Origin: Candidatus Tagabacteria bacterium CG09_land_8_20_14_0_10_41_14
Lineage (GTDB): Bacteria; Patescibacteriota; Minisyncoccia; JAHISW01; Tagabacteraceae
Reading direction: 5' to 3'
DNA: 11,613 nucleotides
Assembly: GCA_002774055.1 (NCBI GenBank)
Contig: PEZL01000015.1
Span: forward strand, 1 to 11,613
Each line of letters begins with the position of its first letter. Position 1 is the stretch's first letter. The notes under the pieces were generated by a model. That model did no database searches, was not told the origin of the DNA, and saw nothing but the letters and a program-made list of their open reading frames with translations. Of this stretch, positions 9,886 to 11,613 are shown in pieces. A program made the position numbers and the translations under genes.

Positions 9886-10506
9886 ATGATTATTTCTTTT
9901 GTTGGTATGTCCGGCGCGGGAAAATCGTTTTGGGCCAAGCGCTTGGAAAAAGAAAGAGGTTATAGAAAATATTCTTGCGACGAATTGATTGAAAAAGAAT
10001 TGAGTTCTGAATCGGCGCTTTTGGGGTACAAAGGGGTTAATGATGTAAGTCGTTGGATGGGCCAGCCTTATGACGAGCGCTACGCAATGAATAGTCGTCG
10101 GTACCTTGATTTTGAGACCAAATCTCTTGAAAATAGCCTGGCAGAAATCGAAAATAACAAAAACGAAAACAATATAGTTATGGACACAACCGGCAGCGTA
10201 GTTTATCTGCCGCCGGAATTGCTTTTAAAACTTAAACAACTTACAAAGGTTGTTTATCTTGAAACTCCGGAATTTATAGTAGAAAAAATGATTAATCTTT
10301 ATCTTGCCGACCCCAAGCCAGTAATTTGGGGGGATTTATATAAGCCATTGTCTAGGGAAAATAAAATAGAAACTTTAAAACGTTGTTATCAGAATCTGCT
10401 GAAATACCGGCTGAATTTATATGATAAACTTGCTGATACAAGAGTTGATTATTCTCGAAAAGAAAAAGATTTTACGGTTGAAGATTTACTAGGTATTATT
10501 ACTTAA
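9886..10506 (+). CDS. Shikimate-kinase-like P-loop kinase
   Basis: The 206-residue protein has Walker A GMSGAGKS (7-14) right after the first strand (MIISFVG) and SCDELIEKEL where shikimate kinases carry the DxD/E substrate-magnesium motif. The shikimate-binding GGG signature is replaced by MDTTGSVVYLPPE, and the usual FRxxE Arg region reads RRYLDFE. The substrate is therefore probably not shikimate. Its position 9 nt after thrC and in the same operon suggests a small-molecule kinase linked to threonine metabolism, possibly supplying phosphohomoserine, but that is conjecture. No Shine-Dalgarno is evident before the ATG, which fits translational coupling. Confidence 0.78.
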   Translation: MIISFVGMSGAGKSFWAKRLEKERGYRKYSCDELIEKELSSESALLGYKGVNDVSRWMGQPYDERYAMNSRRYLDFETKSLENSLAEIENNKNENNIVMDTTGSVVYLPPELLLKLKQLTKVVYLETPEFIVEKMINLYLADPKPVIWGDLYKPLSRENKIETLKRCYQNLLKYRLNLYDKLADTRVDYSRKEKDFTVEDLLGIIT

Positions 10507-10512
10507 ATATGG

Positions 10513-10521
10513 TGGTATAAT
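10513..10521 (+). promoter_or_regulatory. Extended -10 promoter of the glycosyltransferase gene
   Basis: TGG followed by TATAAT (10516-10521) gives a consensus extended -10. No -35 is recognisable. The predicted start near 10528 leaves about 25 nt before the ATG. Confidence 0.6.
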
Positions 10522-10552
10522 ATATAGAATTGCGGATGCGCAGTTTTTAAAT

Positions 10553-11587
10553 ATGAAAAAAATAAAAATAGCCCAATTAGCCCCACTTTGGATTTCCGTG
10601 CCGCCAAGAACTTATGGCGGCATTGAGTTAATGTTGTCTTTACTTACCGAAGAATTAGTAGCGAGAAATTACGACATTACGCTTTTTGCTTCGGGCGATT
10701 CAGCAACTTCGGCAAAGTTAATTTCTTTAACGGAAAAAGCGATTTGGCTGCAAAAAGGTCTGCGTAGCCCGCACGCCTATATTAGCGCCGCTCTTGAAAA
10801 AATTTATCGTTATCGCAACTCTGTTGATTTATTTCACAATCATTTCGATTTTTTTATGTTTCCGCTTTGCCTTTCGGAAACAGCGCCAATTTTAACAACA
10901 CTTCATCGCCCGATAGACTCAATATCCGCTCAAGCCTATAAGGCTTATAATAAAATAAAATTTTGCGCTATTTCCGAAGACCAGCGCCAGAGCGCCGATG
11001 AAAACGGTATTCCAATGTTGGGGGTTGTCCATAATGGGATTATCCCCGAAAGATACATATTCAGGGAAACGCCCGACGATTATTTTATATATCTTGGCAG
11101 AATCAATAAAGAAAAAGGAATTGTAAGCGCCATTGCCGCTGCCAAAGATGCAGGAGTAAAACTTTTGGTAGCCGGGAATATTGTTGGCGGCGAAGAATGG
11201 AACTATTTTCTTCATGAAGTTCAGCCGTTGTTTAATGAAGAAAATATTAATTTTGTCGGCCAGCTCGATTTTAACGAAAAAGTAAAATTGCTTGGCGGCG
11301 CGAAAGCTTTACTTTTCCCAATCGACAGGCGGGAGCCCTTTGGCTTGGTTATGATTGAGGCCATGGCTTGCGGAACGCCGGTAATCGCCTACAGACGCGG
11401 TTCCGTGCCGGAAGTAATTGAAGACAAAAAAACCGGCTTTATTGTTGATAACAAAGAAGAAATGGTTGAAGCCATCAAAAAAATCGATATTATTAAAAGA
11501 ATAGATTGTCGCGCTCGCGTTGAACAAAATTTTACTTTAAAACAAATGGTTGATAAATATGAAAAAATTTATAAAAAGCTGGTTTAA
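10553..11587 (+). CDS. Family 4 (GT-B) glycosyltransferase
   Basis: The 344-residue protein has the GT4 architecture: an N-terminal acceptor half with the glycine loop YGGIE (21-25) after IAQLAPLWISVPP, and a C-terminal nucleotide-sugar half starting near YLGRINKEKG (180-189; R183 and a following Lys contact the donor phosphates). The E-x7-E motif is EPFGLVMIE (E261, E269), followed by AMACGTPVIAYRRGSVPEVI and TGFIV. It transfers a sugar from a nucleotide donor with retention of configuration, probably at the inner membrane face in glycan or glycolipid synthesis. Donor and acceptor cannot be told. It has its own promoter, no clear Shine-Dalgarno, and a further start codon 9 nt after its stop, suggesting a surface-polysaccharide cluster. 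Confidence 0.93.
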   Translation: MKKIKIAQLAPLWISVPPRTYGGIELMLSLLTEELVARNYDITLFASGDSATSAKLISLTEKAIWLQKGLRSPHAYISAALEKIYRYRNSVDLFHNHFDFFMFPLCLSETAPILTTLHRPIDSISAQAYKAYNKIKFCAISEDQRQSADENGIPMLGVVHNGIIPERYIFRETPDDYFIYLGRINKEKGIVSAIAAAKDAGVKLLVAGNIVGGEEWNYFLHEVQPLFNEENINFVGQLDFNEKVKLLGGAKALLFPIDRREPFGLVMIEAMACGTPVIAYRRGSVPEVIEDKKTGFIVDNKEEMVEAIKKIDIIKRIDCRARVEQNFTLKQMVDKYEKIYKKLV

Positions 11588-11596
11588 TTTATTTGT

Positions 11597-11613
11597 ATGA
11601 AAAAATTACGCAT
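11597..11613 (+). CDS. Start of a further gene (cut by the window end)
   Basis: ATG AAA AAA TTA CGC begins 9 nt after the glycosyltransferase stop, in the same direction and with a typical MKKLR opening. Only five complete codons are visible, so no function can be given. Confidence 0.45.

Noticed and set aside
9886..10506. Bona fide shikimate kinase (aroK)
   Set aside because: The GGG shikimate-binding motif and the FRxxE arginine are not present in the expected places, and the gene is joined to thrC, not to aromatic genes.
6427..11527. Minus-strand open frames (for example 6427-6693, 6864-7271, 10919-11215)
   Set aside because: They lie opposite well-supported + strand genes, carry no recognisable domain, and have no promoter or ribosome binding site.

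Overview
The window reads as a stretch of a small, AT-rich bacterial genome, most likely from the Candidate Phyla Radiation (Patescibacteria, Parcubacteria-like). I infer this from the low-GC coding style, short genes packed on one strand, small GIY-YIG and winged-helix genes of a kind I associate with that group, many start codons without a Shine-Dalgarno sequence, and GC-rich palindromic repeats scattered between and inside genes. This is recognition from memory; no database was searched. Every convincing gene is on the + strand.

Positions 1-3100 hold a small two-helix membrane protein with a coiled-coil tail, a broken tRNA-Asn copy, an intact tRNA-Asn(GTT) inside a 20-bp perfect inverted repeat, and a GIY-YIG nuclease whose ribosome binding site is the tRNA 3' end. 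A 58-residue protein, a NYN/PIN-like nuclease and a class II Fic AMPylase follow. Positions 3100-5115 hold a two-TRD type I restriction specificity subunit (HsdS), with no HsdM or HsdR in view, followed 3 nt later by a small PD-(D/E)XK-fold protein. The hsdS gene carries an in-frame 30-bp palindromic insertion between its two halves.

Positions 5190-8498 are the most unusual part. Seven related palindromes, here S1 to S7, lie before, between and after six genes: a membrane-anchored PD-(D/E)XK nuclease, a beta-grasp-like protein, an ArsR-like winged-helix regulator (wHTH1), a secreted or membrane-tethered staphylococcal-type nuclease with a sunset domain, a second regulator (wHTH2), and a membrane-tethered winged-helix protein. 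S1 to S6 share the centre CTTGAGAATGT, which contains a -35-like TTGAGA. They fall into two sequence subtypes, and each ArsR-like gene is flanked on both sides by copies of one subtype. The stop codon of each ArsR-like gene is the TGA at the centre of its downstream palindrome. The simplest reading is an autoregulated regulon with two regulator/operator specificities; an alternative is a palindrome-bounded modular cassette array. Three genes here appear to be leaderless, with their ATG 6 nt after the -10 box.

Positions 8500-11613 return to housekeeping-type genes: threonine synthase behind a good sigma70-type promoter, a shikimate-kinase-like P-loop kinase 9 nt downstream, a GT4 glycosyltransferase behind an extended -10 promoter, and the first codons of another gene. 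No stretch longer than 300 bases lacks a gene.

Together, genes for nucleic-acid cleavage or restriction are frequent (GIY-YIG, NYN, HsdS, two PD-(D/E)XK, SNase). This fits either a defence island or DNA scavenging; the sequence alone does not decide which.
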